Positions 16,720-26,280 of a DNA stretch of 51,425 nucleotides are shown piece by piece. Below the pieces are notes generated by a model that saw only the letters and a list, made by a program, of their open reading frames with translations, was not told the DNA's origin and made no database searches. A program made the translations under genes and the position numbers. The DNA is from Subdoligranulum sp. CAG:314 (GTDB lineage: Bacteria > Bacillota > Clostridia > Christensenellales > CAG-314). The stretch covers positions 1 to 51,425 of the forward strand of contig FR900981.1 of the NCBI GenBank assembly GCA_000437915.1. The letters are read 5' to 3'. Each line of letters begins with the position of its first letter. Positions within the stretch are counted from its first letter, which is position 1.

Positions 16720-19700
16720 TTATTCTTCTTTCTTGTCGTCGACCTGTTGTTCAGCCTCTGCGCATACGGCTTTGTTCTTTCTGACAATGTCGAATACGAC
16801 GTAAGCCACGAAACCAAGCGCAATCACGCCGGCAACGATTGCAAGTACGATAACCGTGGTCTTCAGCTTTTTGATTGTCTCGTCCTTTTCGTCTACGACG
16901 GGAGTCTCGGGGTCGGTAGGCTCGCCTGGATCCTTAGAACTTGACTTAAGCTGCTGAATCCTCTCTTCGGCGGCAACCAGAGTGTTGTATGCCGAAGTAA
17001 TCATCGACCTCTGCTGCGCGTTGGGTATCAGGTTGTAAGCCGCTCTCGCCGCAGCAATTGCGGTCTCGTCTTTAAGAGTAATACTTCTGACGTCGGGCAG
17101 TTCATTTATCAGCTCTTCGGCAGCAACGGTTTCGTCGGCTTTTGCATTCGCACCTTTAATAATATAGTCAAAATACAAATTTGTCAACCAATTATCATAG
17201 CCAACTCCGTTTTCGGGCACGATAGCCACGATGTCTTCGGCTACTCCCAGCTGTCCGCCGAGGTTGAAGTACAGATACCAAACGGCTTCATACGCCATAT
17301 TGTAGTAAACGATGTTTTCTCCGGGTTGGAAAATTTCTCCGACATTGTTTGCTACCTTGTTATAGTCGTTGGTTGTAATGCCTTCAAGCTCGGGCATGAT
17401 ATACGACCTGAACTCTATGGTTTTAAGCTTTTCGCAATCATAGAAGGCAGAGTCGCCTATGGTTTTGAGTGTTCTGGGCAGCACGAGAACTTCGAGATAA
17501 TCGCTTCCCGCGCCTGCGCCGGTGCCTATTCTCACAGTATTGTCGAGAACGGTGTAAACCCTGTCCTCCTTCTGGGCGGGATAGGAAAGCAGCTGATATC
17601 CTCCGTTGGGCAGCGTGCCGTAAAGTACGCCGTCTTCCACAAAGTATCCGGAGCCGAGATTGAAGCTGTCGGTCGTCTTGCCGTTGACGGTTCTGGTAAA
17701 CTCGTGCAGGTTTTTGGCATGAGCGAACACGCCGTCGCCTATCGACTCAATTTCTTTCTGAGTGAAAGTAAAGCTTTCGAGACCGGTTCCGTTGAACGCT
17801 CCGACGCCGAAACGAACAACATTGGGCAAGTCGACTGAGGTGAGAGCTTCCGTTCCCAAGAACGCGCCGTCAGGCACTTCTTCAATCAAAGGAACATAGA
17901 TTTTCGTAGCGCTCTCCGCTTGATAGAAGCACATTTGACCGATTTCCGTGCACTCGGGAGCATTGATTTCCTTGACGCTCATGCAATACATAAACACAGC
18001 GTCGCCCATGGAAACAACTCTCTCGCAGTTAATCGTTTCAAGGCTGCCCGACAAATAGAACGCGCCGTTATTCAGAACCACGTCTATTTCGGAATCCGTA
18101 GGCAGCGTAACCTCTTTCAAAGAGCTGAGGATTACGTTCCACTGATTTCCGCTGCTGTCGGTTGCGGTGGCAAGCAATCCCGAGAATGCCATTTCACCGA
18201 CTTCCTCCACCTTGGGCATGTTGACCTTTTCAACCCATAACGCATACTCAAATGCACCGGCTTCCACAATACGCACTTCGGGCATATTAAGCTCCGTCAG
18301 TCCCGCGCCGGGATAGGTATCCGTCAAATTGGTTGAACCTATATTGTAGAAGAATGCGCCCTCTCTGATTATCTCAACACTGTCGAGATTGATTTCGCTC
18401 AACGTAACGCAATAAGCAAAAGCGTATTTGTTGATTTCTTTGAGTTCCGAACCCAACGTCACGTCTTCCAGCGACGTCTGTCCGAAGAAAGCGTAATCGC
18501 CAAGTTCTTCAACGGAAGAGAGGTCAATCCTTGTCAGGGAGCCGCCGGCCACCTGACCGTTGTAGTTGGTGGAAAATGCGTTTGCGCCTATTTTCTTGAC
18601 GCCGGACAGGTCGATATTTTCAAGCGACAGGTTCAATCCGAAACAGGCTTCGGGGATTTCCGTCAGATTTCCGAGCTCAACCGTTCCCCTGCCCAGATTG
18701 CTGCACAGGTAGAACGCACCTGCGCCGAGCGTAACGTCATTGCCGAGTTCGAGCGAGAAAACTCCCTCGCAAACAGCAAACGCTTCCTGTCCGATAACGG
18801 CGCCGTCGCCTATCGTAATCTTCTGAGGACCGTCCACAATCTGACTTTGGCTGTTGCTCGCCACACAGTTGTAGTAAGCGCGCGCGCCGACCTCAACGCC
18901 TGCGGGAATGACGATTTCATCCAGAGCATAACAGACTCCGAACGCCCCTTCGCCGATTCTCTTCAAACTGTCGGGGAAAGTGATTGTCTGCAACACGGTG
19001 TTGCCGTAGAAAGCGTAGTCGCCGATAACTTCAATATCGGTATCGCTCAAATCAAGGTCGATTATATCGGTTCTGCCGCTGAAAATGCCGCGTCCGAGCG
19101 ATTTTAACGTCGAAGCAAAGGTATAGTTGTTGAAGTTATATCCGGGCGCTATCATGACGATTTCCGTTTGGTCGGCATTGTAGACAACCGCCTTGTCTTC
19201 GGAAAGCACGAAATTGGTGTTTCCGCTTGCCACGTTGAAAGATTTGAGCTTGCTTGCTCCCGCAAACACACTCACGCCGATTTTTTCAAGCGTCGCGTCC
19301 GCAGTAAAGGACACTTTGGAAAGACCCGAGCAGCCGTTGAACGCGCTGTCGCCTATTTCCGTAACCGCGCCCGTAAAGTTGACTTCGGACAGTCTCGCAC
19401 AGCCGTAGAAAGCCATTGCGGCAACTTTGCTCTGAGGAATGGTAACACGTGTTATAGAAGTATTCCTGAACATTCCCTCGCCCATAGCCGTGTTGACGCT
19501 CATCTCGACAGAGGTCAGAGAGCTGCATCCGCCGAACACGTTGGAGCCTGCCGTCGCAAGATAAGGAATGTTGGCAGTCTTGATTGCCGTACAGCCCTCA
19601 AACACACTGTCGCCCAGCCAGCTCATGGTGCTGAAATCAACGTCTGTCAGGTGCTTGCAGTTCATGAACGCTCTGTGGAAAATCGTGTTGACGGGCGCGC

Positions 19701-22700
19701 AGCCTTCGCCGGAGCCTATATTGATTTTCGAAAGCAGGAGACAATCCCTGAATGCATCTTCGCCTATGGTAGTAAGAGCTTCCGTCTTGCCTGCCGTCTC
19801 GTGCTCGGGCAATACAACCTCTTTGAGGTTTTTGCAATCTTTAAATGCACGCTTGCCTATACTGCCCACGCCTTGAGGAATAATCACCTTCTCAATTGAA
19901 GTGTTCCCCACAAATGCGTCGTCGCCGATTGCGTTGTACATTTCGTCGTCGGGCAGCTCCGCAGTCATAACGCCGTCGATAAGCTCGCCCACTCCGTAAT
20001 AACGTGTCAGAACATAGTTGGATATTATGTACGGGTCAAGAACCTCTATGTTTACGTATGCGGAGAAAGGCACGCCGGATATGCCCGAACCTGCTTTGGG
20101 ACGAAGCGTTATGGAAACGGTAGCGCTTCCCTCCTTGACGGCAGTTATTTCGTCGTTTCCGTACTGGTCCTGACTGTAAGTAACATAGCGCGTGTTGCTG
20201 GATTTCCATTCTATGTCATAGTTGGACAAATCTATGTACCAAGGCTTCACGACATAATCTATTTTGATTTTCTCGCCCGGATAAATCTTTACCGTACCGG
20301 TTATGAATCGAGGATAATTGGGATTCCAATCGTCGTCGTTTACTCTGTTGTGCGCATAGAGATATTCATAGAAAGTGGTTTCTATATCCTCCAATGCGGG
20401 AGCTTTTTGCGCGACATAGCCGTCGTCGCCTTCGCCGAGCACGGTTACCCTGATTGTAGCCGCGCCCTCCCAACGGGGATCGTTGCTCAGAAGCGTGTCT
20501 TTGTCCACGACCGTCACCGTAGCGGTACCCTTTCCGACGGCGTAAATTTCACCGTCCTGCACCTTGACTACATCTTCGTTGCTGCTGCTCCAAACAAAGC
20601 CGTCCGTCCACTGGTCGTCGGGAGTGACAATGGGAGTCACCTCGTACAGCTCCCCTACGCTAAGAGTCAGCTCGGTTTCCTTCAGCTGAACGTCTGTCAC
20701 GTCTCTGGGCAGCGTAACGGCAAATATACTGGTGTTGAGCGCATAGTCTGTAAGCTGTATGAAGAAGAAATCGTAATTCTCGTCGGCATAATCCAAATAC
20801 TCGGTTATGTCCCAAGACACTTTGGTTACGCTTCTTCTCTCTCCTCTTACGGGAATGGCGTGGCTGCTCAGCATCTGAAGAGTTGCGTTTTGGTTTTCTC
20901 CGGTTATAAAGCAGGGAAGAACCGCCGCCGCATACTGATTGTCATAGACGTACAAATCCATGTACGTATGTATGGGATTCTTTTTGTCGTCCCTCTCAAT
21001 CTCGGTACGATACTCGACTTTGGTAAGAACGGGATTCTCGTTGTCTATTCTGAAATCGAAGGAATAGGTGTTGTTGGGCACTATTCCGTCCTTGTAGTCC
21101 ACGTATCCCGTAATGGTAGCCGTGTACTGCGTGTTGTTGGCAAGAGAAAGTCTGCTGGGCGTGAGCAGCAGCTGGTCATAGAAATCGACGTCCTCTTCGA
21201 GACTGTTTCCGTTGTAAAGGAACGTGGGACTTCCGAGACCCGCTTTTCTCACGTTTTCAAAGGATTCCTCGTGTATGACCTCTCCCGTCAGCTTGTTGGT
21301 AATGGTGAAGTCCACCTTTTTGCCGCCGCGAACCATGTTCATATAAACCTGATACAGGGCAAAAAGTCCGTCCTCGTCATAGGTGAGAGCCGCCTTTTCG
21401 GTGTCGGGGTTGATTGCCTTTTCGGTGTCGGGCAACGTGTAGGGATACATGCCGAGAGGAAGCAAATAAGCGTTCCACTCGCCTTCTTCGTCGAGGAAGG
21501 GTTCAAGCGCCGCAAGCGGAGTGGTGGGATAAATCAAGGCCTGCACTTTGTCTTCGTCCAGCACCGACGCATCGTTTGCGGACTCCTCCACCTCGTAGTA
21601 GTCCTCCCAGAACATTTTCTGGTCAAGCCAGCTTCCGTAGAACGCGAGATAAGGTATAGACAAATCTACGCCGCCCTCTCCGGCAAGCAGCTCCACGAAG
21701 CCTTCCACATACATTCCGTTTTCAAAATTGTCTTCGAGATATTTTATTTCGTTTTCGGCAAGAGTGATAGTCACCTTGAGCTTTGCGGTCTGACCTGCGG
21801 GAACCGAAACCGTGTTGGTGGAATCGGTGTACGTGCCGTTTGTCACACTGACCTCTATCTTGCTGTCGGTGAACATATACGCCTTTTCAAGAATCGTCCA
21901 AACCTTGTAGTCCCTGACGTAGGTGCACTGCTCGGTCATGACCTTGGTGTTGAGCGTGTAGTTAAGAGCAGTGGTACCCATATTGACCACGTTGAATTCA
22001 AGCTCGTATTTGCCCGTGCGCTCGGGGTCGTCGTAAAGAGACAGCTTGGCGTAATCGCTGCCGTCCACCGTCAGATATCCCTGCGTCGCGAGCGCGCCGT
22101 CAAGGTTGGCAAGTCCCGCGCCCTGCTTGCGGGGCGAATAAGGATTGCCCTCTTCGTTGTAAGCGATTGTAGCCGTGCTCATGATGAGCTGCTGAGTCAT
22201 GGACCACAGCTGCGAAGCCGTGATGTCGGGATATTTTTCCTGCAAATACTGTCTCACAAGCAGAACGACGCCTGCGAGGTTGGGCGTAGCCATACTGGTT
22301 CCGCTCTGAATGGCGTATTGGTCGTAACCCGTAACGGCAGACAGAATGTCGCCGCCGTGTGCGGTGATATCCGGTTCGAGCGTCAGGCTGGGCAAAGGTC
22401 CCCAGGAGCTGAAATCGGACATGAAAGGACCTGCGAGGTTGGCTCTGTTGACCTCCATGGTTCCCGTCTGGCGACTTGCAAGAATGTCGCCCACTTCCTT
22501 GTTAATCGAGCAGGCTGCGATGTCGAGGTTCTTACCTATGGACATCCTTATCATACCCGTCGTGTTGTTGTAAATAATTATACCTGCCGCGCCCGCAGCG
22601 TAAGCCGCAGATGCCTTATCCTCGAAGCTGGAGGTGCCGCGCTTGACAAGAGCAATCTTTCCGCTGATGTCTATTCCGCTGCTCCTCAACGCGTCATAGT

Positions 22701-24207
22701 CCGAAGGATAGCCTATGCCGGGTACGGTCACATATTCAAACACTCTGCTCTGCTGCTCGCCGAGAAGCATGTCGAAGAAATCGTACTCTACGCTCTGAGG
22801 GTTGACCGCATTGTCAAAGTAAGCCGCAGTTTCGCCGTTGGCGACTATGTAAGGAGTCTTGACGCCGCTTATAGAAGCAACCGTGAAGGAAGCATAGTAG
22901 CTGCCGGGGCTGCCGATTGTACCCGTGTCGGGGTTGCTAGTCAAAGCGGAGCTGCCGTAGGCGCTGTTCATATAAGAGTTGTATTCGTTGCCCGCCGCAA
23001 CGCAAAGGGTAATTCCCGCTTCTCTGACGGCATTGAACACGCCGTCGATGATGCCGGACTCTCCTGCCGTAGCAAAGCCGGAAGTCGAGCCAAGACTCAT
23101 GTTAATCGCGTCAACGCCCAAAGCAACGCTGTCCTCGAGGGCGGCGAGAATGTCCATCTGATATGCTCCGGAGTGCTCCTCGCTGAAAACCTTCATGGTA
23201 GCGAGCTGCGCCTCGGGAGCAACGCCGGTAATCACGTCGGATTTTCCCACGATAACGCCAGAAACGTGAACGCCGTGAGGGTTGCTGCCGGGATAAGCGT
23301 CGGGGTCGTCGTCGGCATAGTCGAAAGCATAAGGGATTTTGTCGCTGTAATATACGTCGTCAACGCTCAGTCCGTTGTAAATGGAGCTGGCTTTGAGCTT
23401 GCCGGACGCAAGCATAGAGGAAATATAAGACCTGTCCATTGCCATTGTGTCGGAATCGGGCTGATGCTGGAAGGCCTCGTGCATTCTGTTAATACCCGTA
23501 TCCAGCACGGCAACAACCATGCCCTCTCCCGCGTAGCCGCAGTCGGAGCTGTTGAAAATACCGGTAGATTCATACACATTGACAAAGTTTTCCGTAACGT
23601 CTACCGTAGGCTCGGCGTAAAGCTCGGACACGATAACGTTCTCGACGTCGTTATACGCCTTTATCTTGGCAATATCACCGTATCTGACGTTTGCCGCAAA
23701 AGCGTTCATAACCGATGTATAATTGTATTTGAACTCGATTGCGATGCCCGCCTTCAAAAGCTTTGTCATGAGAGCAGTCTGCTTTGCTTCAAGCACGGCA
23801 GCCTGACCTTTTGCGGACGAGCTTTCCAGATATTTGTCTATGGAAGAATATTTTTCGTTTTCTCCGTTGTTGTATCTGCTCACGAGCGAATCGTCCGAAA
23901 GCTGCACAATAACCCATACCTCGTCCTCAGACGAAAATACGGGCGATTGGTCTCCCGTCAGCTCGGCAACGTCGGACATGGTAAGCATTGCGTCCGTGTT
24001 GAGAGCCGCTTCAAGCGCACCGGTGTCGTATTTGCCCGTAACGTCGGTTACGGTGACGCCGTCGTTGAGACCGGAGCCGCCAGTCGTCGTCCCTGTGTTT
24101 TTCGATGCGTTGTATCCTGCGTTGAAAGCGGGCACGTACGCCGCAACGGCGGTGGTGCACACCATCAGCATGACCAACAACAAAGTCAACACTTTTTTGT
24201 TTTTCAT
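16720..24207 (-). CDS. Giant membrane-anchored subtilase (S8) with PA, Big_2 and BspA-type LRR domains
   Basis: 2495 residues. Signal peptide about 1-25 (ending TTAVAAYVP). An I9-like propeptide spans about 90-200. The S8 catalytic domain has Asp236 (VAVLDTGIN), His311 (HGVHVSG), oxyanion Asn407 (AAGNEY) and Ser638 (SGTSMATP), so the triad is complete. A protease-associated domain is inserted near 490-585 (GKIALVKRGTSSFEDKA). Fn3-like regions follow, then a bacterial Ig group 2 domain near 1165-1250 (VWSSSNEDVVKV). LRR_5 repeats run about 1400-2270, then a helical segment, a single membrane helix at about 2445-2470 and a basic/acidic cytoplasmic tail. The layout resembles lactocepin/C5a-peptidase proteases with an LRR domain added, placing the enzyme outside the cell. 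It heads the gene series leading to the peptide importer and has its own promoter at 24271-24300. Confidence 0.92.
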   Translation of the reverse strand: MKNKKVLTLLLVMLMVCTTAVAAYVPAFNAGYNASKNTGTTTGGSGLNDGVTVTDVTGKYDTGALEAALNTDAMLTMSDVAELTGDQSPVFSSEDEVWVIVQLSDDSLVSRYNNGENEKYSSIDKYLESSSAKGQAAVLEAKQTALMTKLLKAGIAIEFKYNYTSVMNAFAANVRYGDIAKIKAYNDVENVIVSELYAEPTVDVTENFVNVYESTGIFNSSDCGYAGEGMVVAVLDTGINRMHEAFQHQPDSDTMAMDRSYISSMLASGKLKASSIYNGLSVDDVYYSDKIPYAFDYADDDPDAYPGSNPHGVHVSGVIVGKSDVITGVAPEAQLATMKVFSEEHSGAYQMDILAALEDSVALGVDAINMSLGSTSGFATAGESGIIDGVFNAVREAGITLCVAAGNEYNSYMNSAYGSSALTSNPDTGTIGSPGSYYASFTVASISGVKTPYIVANGETAAYFDNAVNPQSVEYDFFDMLLGEQQSRVFEYVTVPGIGYPSDYDALRSSGIDISGKIALVKRGTSSFEDKASAAYAAGAAGIIIYNNTTGMIRMSIGKNLDIAACSINKEVGDILASRQTGTMEVNRANLAGPFMSDFSSWGPLPSLTLEPDITAHGGDILSAVTGYDQYAIQSGTSMATPNLAGVVLLVRQYLQEKYPDITASQLWSMTQQLIMSTATIAYNEEGNPYSPRKQGAGLANLDGALATQGYLTVDGSDYAKLSLYDDPERTGKYELEFNVVNMGTTALNYTLNTKVMTEQCTYVRDYKVWTILEKAYMFTDSKIEVSVTNGTYTDSTNTVSVPAGQTAKLKVTITLAENEIKYLEDNFENGMYVEGFVELLAGEGGVDLSIPYLAFYGSWLDQKMFWEDYYEVEESANDASVLDEDKVQALIYPTTPLAALEPFLDEEGEWNAYLLPLGMYPYTLPDTEKAINPDTEKAALTYDEDGLFALYQVYMNMVRGGKKVDFTITNKLTGEVIHEESFENVRKAGLGSPTFLYNGNSLEEDVDFYDQLLLTPSRLSLANNTQYTATITGYVDYKDGIVPNNTYSFDFRIDNENPVLTKVEYRTEIERDDKKNPIHTYMDLYVYDNQYAAAVLPCFITGENQNATLQMLSSHAIPVRGERRSVTKVSWDITEYLDYADENYDFFFIQLTDYALNTSIFAVTLPRDVTDVQLKETELTLSVGELYEVTPIVTPDDQWTDGFVWSSSNEDVVKVQDGEIYAVGKGTATVTVVDKDTLLSNDPRWEGAATIRVTVLGEGDDGYVAQKAPALEDIETTFYEYLYAHNRVNDDDWNPNYPRFITGTVKIYPGEKIKIDYVVKPWYIDLSNYDIEWKSSNTRYVTYSQDQYGNDEITAVKEGSATVSITLRPKAGSGISGVPFSAYVNIEVLDPYIISNYVLTRYYGVGELIDGVMTAELPDDEMYNAIGDDAFVGNTSIEKVIIPQGVGSIGKRAFKDCKNLKEVVLPEHETAGKTEALTTIGEDAFRDCLLLSKINIGSGEGCAPVNTIFHRAFMNCKHLTDVDFSTMSWLGDSVFEGCTAIKTANIPYLATAGSNVFGGCSSLTSVEMSVNTAMGEGMFRNTSITRVTIPQSKVAAMAFYGCARLSEVNFTGAVTEIGDSAFNGCSGLSKVSFTADATLEKIGVSVFAGASKLKSFNVASGNTNFVLSEDKAVVYNADQTEIVMIAPGYNFNNYTFASTLKSLGRGIFSGRTDIIDLDLSDTDIEVIGDYAFYGNTVLQTITFPDSLKRIGEGAFGVCYALDEIVIPAGVEVGARAYYNCVASNSQSQIVDGPQKITIGDGAVIGQEAFAVCEGVFSLELGNDVTLGAGAFYLCSNLGRGTVELGNLTEIPEACFGLNLSLENIDLSGVKKIGANAFSTNYNGQVAGGSLTRIDLSSVEELGDYAFFGQTSLEDVTLGSELKEINKYAFAYCVTLSEINLDSVEIIREGAFFYNIGSTNLTDTYPGAGLTELNMPEVRIVEAGAFEYALWVEKVNMPKVEEVGEMAFSGLLATATDSSGNQWNVILSSLKEVTLPTDSEIDVVLNNGAFYLSGSLETINCERVVSMGDAVFMYCMSVKEINAPECTEIGQMCFYQAESATKIYVPLIEEVPDGAFLGTEALTSVDLPNVVRFGVGAFNGTGLESFTFTQKEIESIGDGVFAHAKNLHEFTRTVNGKTTDSFNLGSGYFVEDGVLYGTLPNGGYQLLSYPAQKEDRVYTVLDNTVRIGTGAGAGSDYLEVLVLPRTLKTIGDSAFYDCEKLKTIEFRSYIMPELEGITTNDYNKVANNVGEIFQPGENIVYYNMAYEAVWYLYFNLGGQLGVAEDIVAIVPENGVGYDNWLTNLYFDYIIKGANAKADETVAAEELINELPDVRSITLKDETAIAAARAAYNLIPNAQQRSMITSAYNTLVAAEERIQQLKSSSKDPGEPTDPETPVVDEKDETIKKLKTTVIVLAIVAGVIALGFVAYVVFDIVRKNKAVCAEAEQQVDDKKEE

Positions 24208-24270
24208 TGTGGAACCTCCTGAAAAAATTTATCCTGTACCCAAAGGACGAATCGGATAAGTTTAGAGCCT

Positions 24271-24300
24271 ATTATATCTCCGTCGCCCTTAAAAAGTCAA
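24271..24300 (-). promoter_or_regulatory. SigA-type promoter of the subtilase gene series
   Basis: Minus strand TTGACT (24300-24295), 18-nt spacer, perfect TATAAT (24276-24271). Predicted start near 24264, giving a leader of about 57 nt to the ATG at 24207. The XRE palindrome found at 6712 is absent here. Confidence 0.7.
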
Positions 24301-24748
24301 TCCTTGCCGACCGCATAAAGCTACCAAATAATGGAAACCCCCGCCGCCTTTTCGCTTTTAAGTCAATATCTTCTTCCTTGATGTAAAACGGGTAAAAATA
24401 TGAAATTTATTCATATTTTCACCTCCCGACGCCCCTGCCTCAATTGATTTTTATGAATTTTTTTCACTAATTATAGCTTTAATTAATTTCTTATATACTA
24501 CTCGTCTCCAATGGTTTTTGAGTGATATAGTTATGAAAGTTTCAATTTTGTCTATATAAACGTACATTTATGTTGGAAATTTCACGAAAAACATATCGAT
24601 TTTGTGTATTGTATATAAAAACTTTTGTCGGCGTCAATATGCACAGTTTGCATATTTATTCAATTACAAAAAATATTTACACAATCGCCTTTCGACAAAC
24701 ACGCTTATATCTCAACAAACTGTTCGCGCCTTTTGCCCGCCTATTCGA

Positions 24749-24777
24749 TTGCCCGAAAAATAATTTTGATGTATAAT
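24749..24777 (+). promoter_or_regulatory. Promoter of the ArsP_2-type exporter, predicting a leaderless mRNA
   Basis: TTGCCC (24749-24754), 17-nt spacer, perfect TATAAT (24772-24777). Transcription would begin about 7 nt later, on or next to the ATG at 24784. Confidence 0.5.
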
Positions 24778-24783
24778 AGCGGC

Positions 24784-25710
24784 ATGGGTGAAGTATTGTT
24801 GGACGCTCTGCTGGACAGTCTGAAAATACTGCCTTTTTTGTTTCTCGTATACGTGCTTATCGAAATTCTGGAAACGAAAACTTCGGCAAAACTGAAATCC
24901 GGCAGAGCTTTGCGGGGTGGATTTGCTCCTTTGTTGGGCGCGGGTATAGGGCTCGTGCCGCAATGCGGCTTTTCGGTAATGGCGACCAATCTGTTTGCCA
25001 AAGGATATTTGTCCGTGGGTACGCTTCTTGCCGTTTACATCAGCACGAGCGACGAGGCAATCCCTATTCTGCTGGCAAATCCCGCAGGATGGAGCAAGCT
25101 GTGGCCGCTTCTGCTGGCGAAATTCGCAGCCGCGGTGGCAGTCGGTTACGGCGCCTACCTCGTCTGCGGCGGAAAAAAGACGCTCGAAGAAACTGCAACA
25201 ATTGCCGATGCGTCCTTAGACAAGAAAGACATCGACGACGAACAAGCGGAAAAAGAAAGCGACGACATAGGCTGTTGTCATCATCACATAGAAAAACGGC
25301 ACAATTTCTGGCAGAATTACGTCTTTCATCCGATGGTGCATTCTCTGAAAATATTTGCTTTTATTTTGATTGTCAACGTGCTTTTCGGACTGCTTCTGTT
25401 CTATACGGGAGAGCAATGGCTGCACAACGTGCTTGCGGGCACGGGATATTTTCAGCCTTTTATTGCCGGGCTTGTGGGGCTCATACCCAACTGCGCGAGC
25501 AGCGTGGTGCTGACCGAGCTGTACATAACCGAAGGACTGACCTTCGGCAGCGCGTTTGCGGGACTTTCGGTAAACGCGGGAATCGCCCTGACGGTACTTT
25601 TCAAGCAAAACAAAAACCTTAAACAAAATTTGCTTATAGTCGTTTCCCTTTATTTGCTTTCAACAGCGCTTGGACTTGTGATTGACCTTATTTTTCCATC
25701 GTTTCTCTGA
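24784..25710 (+). CDS. Putative 10-TM heavy-metal exporter, ArsP_2 family
   Basis: 308 residues from ATG 24784. Two homologous halves each carry a glycine/proline-cysteine helix: GAGIGLVPQCGFSVMATNLF near 50-70 and GLVGLIPNCASSVVLTELY in the second half. These duplicated P-Q/N-C motifs are characteristic of the ArsP_2 (PF11449) group of putative metal exporters, sometimes annotated as manganese transporters. Between the halves is a hydrophilic loop with a charged run and GCCHHHIEKRH, a likely metal-binding cluster. Upstream in-frame codons (from 24625) and an ATG at 24769 lie in or before the TATAAT promoter and cannot be in the mRNA from it. No Shine-Dalgarno sequence precedes 24784. Substrate is undetermined. 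Confidence 0.78.
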   Translation: MGEVLLDALLDSLKILPFLFLVYVLIEILETKTSAKLKSGRALRGGFAPLLGAGIGLVPQCGFSVMATNLFAKGYLSVGTLLAVYISTSDEAIPILLANPAGWSKLWPLLLAKFAAAVAVGYGAYLVCGGKKTLEETATIADASLDKKDIDDEQAEKESDDIGCCHHHIEKRHNFWQNYVFHPMVHSLKIFAFILIVNVLFGLLLFYTGEQWLHNVLAGTGYFQPFIAGLVGLIPNCASSVVLTELYITEGLTFGSAFAGLSVNAGIALTVLFKQNKNLKQNLLIVVSLYLLSTALGLVIDLIFPSFL

Positions 25711-25717
25711 AAATAAA

Positions 25718-25744
25718 AACAGCGCGGCGAACGCGCTGTTTTTT
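25718..25744. terminator. Bidirectional terminator between exporter and rplQ
   Basis: AACAGCGCG and CGCGCTGTT (9-bp arms, loop GCGAA) are flanked by A-rich sequence on the left and a T-run on the right, so it can stop both the exporter transcript and the convergent ribosomal transcript. Confidence 0.85.
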
Positions 25745-25755
25745 CATGCAATAAT

Positions 25756-26265
25756 TCAGATGGGCAATACTTCGATGATTGCCATTTCCGCAGCGTCGCC
25801 GCGACGCATACCCAGCTTGTGAATGGTGGTATAGCCGCCCTTCTGACCGATTTGTTCGGAGCGCTCTGCGAATTTGGGAGCGTAAACGTTGAAAATCTTT
25901 TCTATCAAAGGCATCTTGATGTCCTTTGTTCTCAGATTGTAAGCGCTCTTGCTCTCCTTTTGTCCTTTGGTTTCCTGAATGTCGACAAGATTGGAGATGA
26001 GCTTTCTTCTTGCCGCAAGCTTTTTGGGACCGTCGTTGATGACGTCAACCTTTGTTTCCTTGCCGTTGACTACTTTGGTTTTCTGTACCTTCACGACGTC
26101 CTGATACGTATTTATTGCAAGCGTGAGATTTTTCTCAGCCAGCTTCTGCACCTCTTTGGCTCTTGCCAGAGTGGTCTCTATTTTGCCGTTCCACAATAGG
26201 TAGGAAACCTGATTTTTCAATAAAGCAAGCCTTTGATCCGTGGCTTTTCCTAGTTTTCTTTGCAT
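25756..26265 (-). CDS. rplQ: 50S ribosomal protein L17, long form
   Basis: Last gene of the alpha segment. 169 residues, longer than the usual 110-130. The N-terminal MQRKLGKATDQRLALLKNQV and the C-terminal TTIHKLGMRRGDAAEMAIIEV are canonical. The extra length is an internal segment from about 58 to 130 (VQKTKVVNGKETKVD... and QKESKSAYNLRTKDIKMPL), which interrupts the normal fold near the exit-tunnel face of the large subunit. It follows rpoA after 15 nt and is closed by the bidirectional terminator. Confidence 0.95.
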   Translation of the reverse strand: MQRKLGKATDQRLALLKNQVSYLLWNGKIETTLARAKEVQKLAEKNLTLAINTYQDVVKVQKTKVVNGKETKVDVINDGPKKLAARRKLISNLVDIQETKGQKESKSAYNLRTKDIKMPLIEKIFNVYAPKFAERSEQIGQKGGYTTIHKLGMRRGDAAEMAIIEVLPI

Positions 26266-26280
26266 TTGTGGTTTTTCCTC

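Larger units (their letters stand above)
24208..24783. other. Divergent intergenic region, subtilase / metal exporter
   Basis: About 575 bp without a supported gene. The left end holds the subtilase ribosome binding site (GGAGGTTCC before ATG) and promoter, and the right end holds the exporter promoter. The middle (about 24300-24740) is A+T-rich with no strong hairpin, tRNA or operator that I could identify. An open frame continuing upstream of the exporter (24625-24768) is A+T-rich and overlaps the exporter promoter, so it is not coding. Confidence 0.5.

Noticed and set aside
20350..24222. A 1290-codon open frame on the plus strand
   Set aside because: It is exactly antisense to the subtilase, which has a signal peptide, a full catalytic triad and a ribosome binding site. 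The antisense frame stays open because the sense gene rarely uses codons whose complement is a stop.
24625..24783. Upstream extension of the exporter gene
   Set aside because: The extra 53 codons are A+T-rich, precede the TATAAT box and look unlike the membrane protein.
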